From DATBIO01 sp036556965 (GTDB lineage Bacteria > Acidobacteriota > Vicinamibacteria > Fen-336), in contig DATBIO010000133.1 in assembly GCA_036556965.1 (NCBI GenBank), positions 1 through 23,916 on the forward strand: DNA of 23,916 bases, written 5' to 3'. This document shows, one piece after another, positions 22,382-23,916 of this stretch. Numbering within the stretch: the first letter of the stretch is position 1; each line of letters begins with the position of its first letter. A program made the translations under genes and the position numbers. Under the pieces are notes generated by a model, which saw only the letters and a program-made list of their open reading frames with translations, was not told the origin of the DNA and did not search any database.

Positions 22382-22990
22382 TTGAGGGGACTGCCCACCA
22401 ACTCCCTGTCCGCGCCCGCTCCTCCGCCGGGCCCGTCTTCGACCTCGCTGCAGCTGCTCCTGCGCGCGCGGCGCGGCGACCGCGAGGCGTTGGAGGAGCT
22501 GTTCGAGCGCCTGGGCACCACGCTGCGCCGCTGGGCGCGCGGCCGCCTGCCACCCTGGGCACGCGTCGGCTCCGACACCGCGGACATCGTCCAGGACGTC
22601 CTCGTGAACGCCTTCCGGCGGCTCGACCGCTTCGAGCCGCGGCGCAAGCAGGCGCTGCAGTGCTACCTCCGCGAGTGCATCCGCAACCGCATACGCGACG
22701 AGATGCGGAAGGCGGGGCGCCATCCCGCGCCGGATGGGCTCGACGGCGTCGAGGTGCCCGTGGCCAGCCACCTGCTCGAGGACCTGGTGGACGAGGAGCA
22801 GCGGGCGCGCTTCCGGGCGGGGCTTGGCCGCCTCGGGGAGGACGCGCGCGACCTGGTGGTGGCCCGCATCGAGCTCGGCTACTCGTACGAGCAGATCGCC
22901 CTGGCCACCGGCCGTCCCACCGCATCCGCCGCGCGCATGGCCGTGCGCCGCGCCCTCCTCCGGCTCGCGGAGGAGATGTCCGCTGGCTGA
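22382..22990 (+). CDS. ECF-type RNA polymerase sigma factor
   Basis: I start at TTG 22382, five bases after a GGAGGG, giving 202 residues. After a Pro/Ser-rich lead, region 2 runs from about 24 to 95, with Ala-Arg-Arg-Gly-Asp, then Asp-Thr-Ala-Asp-Ile-Val-Gln-Asp-Val-Leu and Phe-Arg-Arg-Leu-Asp-Arg-Phe-Glu. Region 4 (about 140-198) contains the helix-turn-helix Leu-Gly-Tyr-Ser-Tyr-Glu-Gln-Ile-Ala followed by a recognition helix. The Asp-Ile-Val-Gln-Asp pattern and Leu-Arg-Glu-Cys-Ile-Arg-Asn-Arg-Ile-Arg-Asp-Glu are typical of the ECF groups common in Planctomycetes, Acidobacteria and myxobacteria. No zinc anti-sigma factor is adjacent; the next gene is a seven-helix membrane protein. The regulon is unknown, but the divergent operon is a reasonable candidate. 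Confidence 0.93.
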   Translation: MRGLPTNSLSAPAPPPGPSSTSLQLLLRARRGDREALEELFERLGTTLRRWARGRLPPWARVGSDTADIVQDVLVNAFRRLDRFEPRRKQALQCYLRECIRNRIRDEMRKAGRHPAPDGLDGVEVPVASHLLEDLVDEEQRARFRAGLGRLGEDARDLVVARIELGYSYEQIALATGRPTASAARMAVRRALLRLAEEMSAG

Positions 22991-23000
22991 GGCGCCGCCG

Positions 23001-23916
23001 ATGATCCGGCGCCTCGCCGCCGCCGTGGCCGACGGCGCCCTCGTGGACTGGGCCGAGGTGGAGCACCGCCTTCCCCCGGGCACCCGGGAGCGCGACCTTG
23101 CCGCGAGCCTGAAGGCGCTGGCCGTCCTGTCCTCGCCCGCGCCGGTCCTCGCCGGCGCCTGGCCACGCACGGCCGCCGGCGTCCCCGCCTGGATGTGGCC
23201 CGTGGTGGCGCTGGCCGGCCTGCACGTCCTCTGCGCCGTGGTCGGCGTGGTGGCGGGAGGAGCGGGTGGTCCCGTGCCCCTCCTGCTGCACGCGGCCGTG
23301 GTCCTCAGCTTCGGCTTCGCGGGCGGCGCGCTGGTCCTGGGCAGTATCGCCGACCGGCGCGCGGTGTGGCTGGGAGGAGTGCTGCTCGCGGTGGCCAGCG
23401 CCGTCTGCCATCGCTACGCGCTGTCCCCCGCGCTGGTGGGAGCCCTGCCCCCGGCGGCGGCGGGCCTGGTCCAGGGGCTCCTCCCCGAGGCGCTGCTGCC
23501 CACCTTTCTCTGGCTCTTCGTCAGCGACTTCCCGCGCGTGGTCCGCCTGAGCCGCCGCGACGCCACGCACCGCCGGCTCGTGGCCGCGGCGACGGTCACG
23601 TCCGTCCTGTGCCTGGCCGGGAACACGCTGGCCGCGCTGCGCAGCCCGCGCGCGCCCGAGGCCGACCCCGCCTTCGGCGTGCTGGCCCGCAACCACGACG
23701 CCGGCCTCTACTGGGTCGCCCTCTTCGTGCCCTGCGCCCTGGCCCTGGCCTTCGCCGCGCGCCGCTCGCGGGACGCGGAGGTCGTCGAGCGTCGGCGGAC
23801 GGCCTTCTTCCTGGGCGGCCTGGCCGCGGGGCTGGCGCCGACGCTGGCCGTGGTGCTCCTGGACTTCCTCTTCCCGCCCTTCGCGCGCTTCATGGCCACC
23901 CCCGGGGGCGTACGCG
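23001..23916 (+). CDS. Seven-helix membrane protein next to the sigma factor (partial, runs off the window)
   Basis: An open frame runs from ATG 23001 to the window end without a stop (305 codons). GAGG overlapping the sigma stop codon (22989-22992) is its ribosome binding site, so it is co-transcribed with the sigma gene. Residues 8-45 are soluble and contain Asp11-Gly-Ala-Leu-Val-Asp-Trp17 and a helix with Arg-Asp-Leu and Leu-Lys-Ala-Leu. I associate this lead with proteins encoded beside this type of sigma factor, such as kinases and phosphatases. About seven hydrophobic helices follow between 68 and 300, with a conserved-looking Phe-Leu-Trp-Leu-Phe-Val-Ser-Asp-Phe-Pro-Arg loop. A membrane sensor domain of a histidine kinase or PP2C-type phosphatase is likely, but the catalytic part lies outside the window. 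It could instead act directly as the sigma factor's regulator. Confidence 0.75.
   Translation, partial: MIRRLAAAVADGALVDWAEVEHRLPPGTRERDLAASLKALAVLSSPAPVLAGAWPRTAAGVPAWMWPVVALAGLHVLCAVVGVVAGGAGGPVPLLLHAAVVLSFGFAGGALVLGSIADRRAVWLGGVLLAVASAVCHRYALSPALVGALPPAAAGLVQGLLPEALLPTFLWLFVSDFPRVVRLSRRDATHRRLVAAATVTSVLCLAGNTLAALRSPRAPEADPAFGVLARNHDAGLYWVALFVPCALALAFAARRSRDAEVVERRRTAFFLGGLAAGLAPTLAVVLLDFLFPPFARFMATPGGVR

Noticed and set aside
1..23916. CRISPR arrays, tRNA or rRNA genes, insertion sequences, prophage or integration sites
   Set aside because: No regularly spaced repeats, no tRNA-like cloverleaf or rRNA signature, and no transposase, integrase or phage gene is visible anywhere in the window.

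Overview
The window is very GC-rich bacterial chromosome with densely packed genes. The proteins point to a Gram-negative soil or sediment bacterium: a cyclic beta-glucan synthase, lipoprotein and Sec signals, and a planctomycete/acidobacterial-type ECF sigma factor. Acidobacteriota or Myxococcota would fit, but nothing in the sequence fixes the phylum. Non-ATG starts are common (TTG, GTG and possibly one CTG). I see no rRNA, tRNA, CRISPR array, insertion sequence or prophage. No gene-free stretch exceeds 300 bases; the longest, 18697-18977, holds a hairpin and a possible promoter.

Layout. 1-788: the end of one gene and an unrecognised protein with an HNH-nuclease-like motif, plus strand. 813-2170: a minus-strand operon of a DUF2277 protein, an AlkB-family dioxygenase and a lipoprotein. 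2222-3514: a DEAD-box RNA helicase, divergent from a small Tudor/KOW-like protein (3787-3990). 4050-7514, minus strand: bacilliredoxin, a HAD-phosphatase/HerA-like ATPase fusion, a secreted duplicated barrel protein and a cold-shock protein. 7682-8461: a YiiX-like permuted NlpC/P60 protein, divergent from a DCC-thioredoxin/metallo-beta-lactamase fusion (8588-10072). 10141-18696: a complete 2851-residue NdvB/ChvB-type cyclic beta-1,2-glucan synthase, over a third of the window. 18978-19223: a small zinc-ribbon protein.

19266-22215 is a tightly overlapping minus-strand operon of three proteins I do not recognise: a basic AT-hook-like protein, a secreted 484-residue protein and a signal-bearing membrane protein with about five C-terminal helices. 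It is divergent from an ECF sigma factor (22382-22990), followed after 10 bases by a seven-helix membrane protein that runs off the window.

The most interesting points are the uncharacterised three-gene envelope operon beside the sigma factor, two unusual domain fusions, promoters placed exactly for leaderless transcripts, and a terminator-like hairpin inside the cold-shock leader. The DNA damage (AlkB), RNA (helicase, Csp) and thiol (bacilliredoxin) genes suggest stress functions, but apart from the operons named they look independently transcribed.
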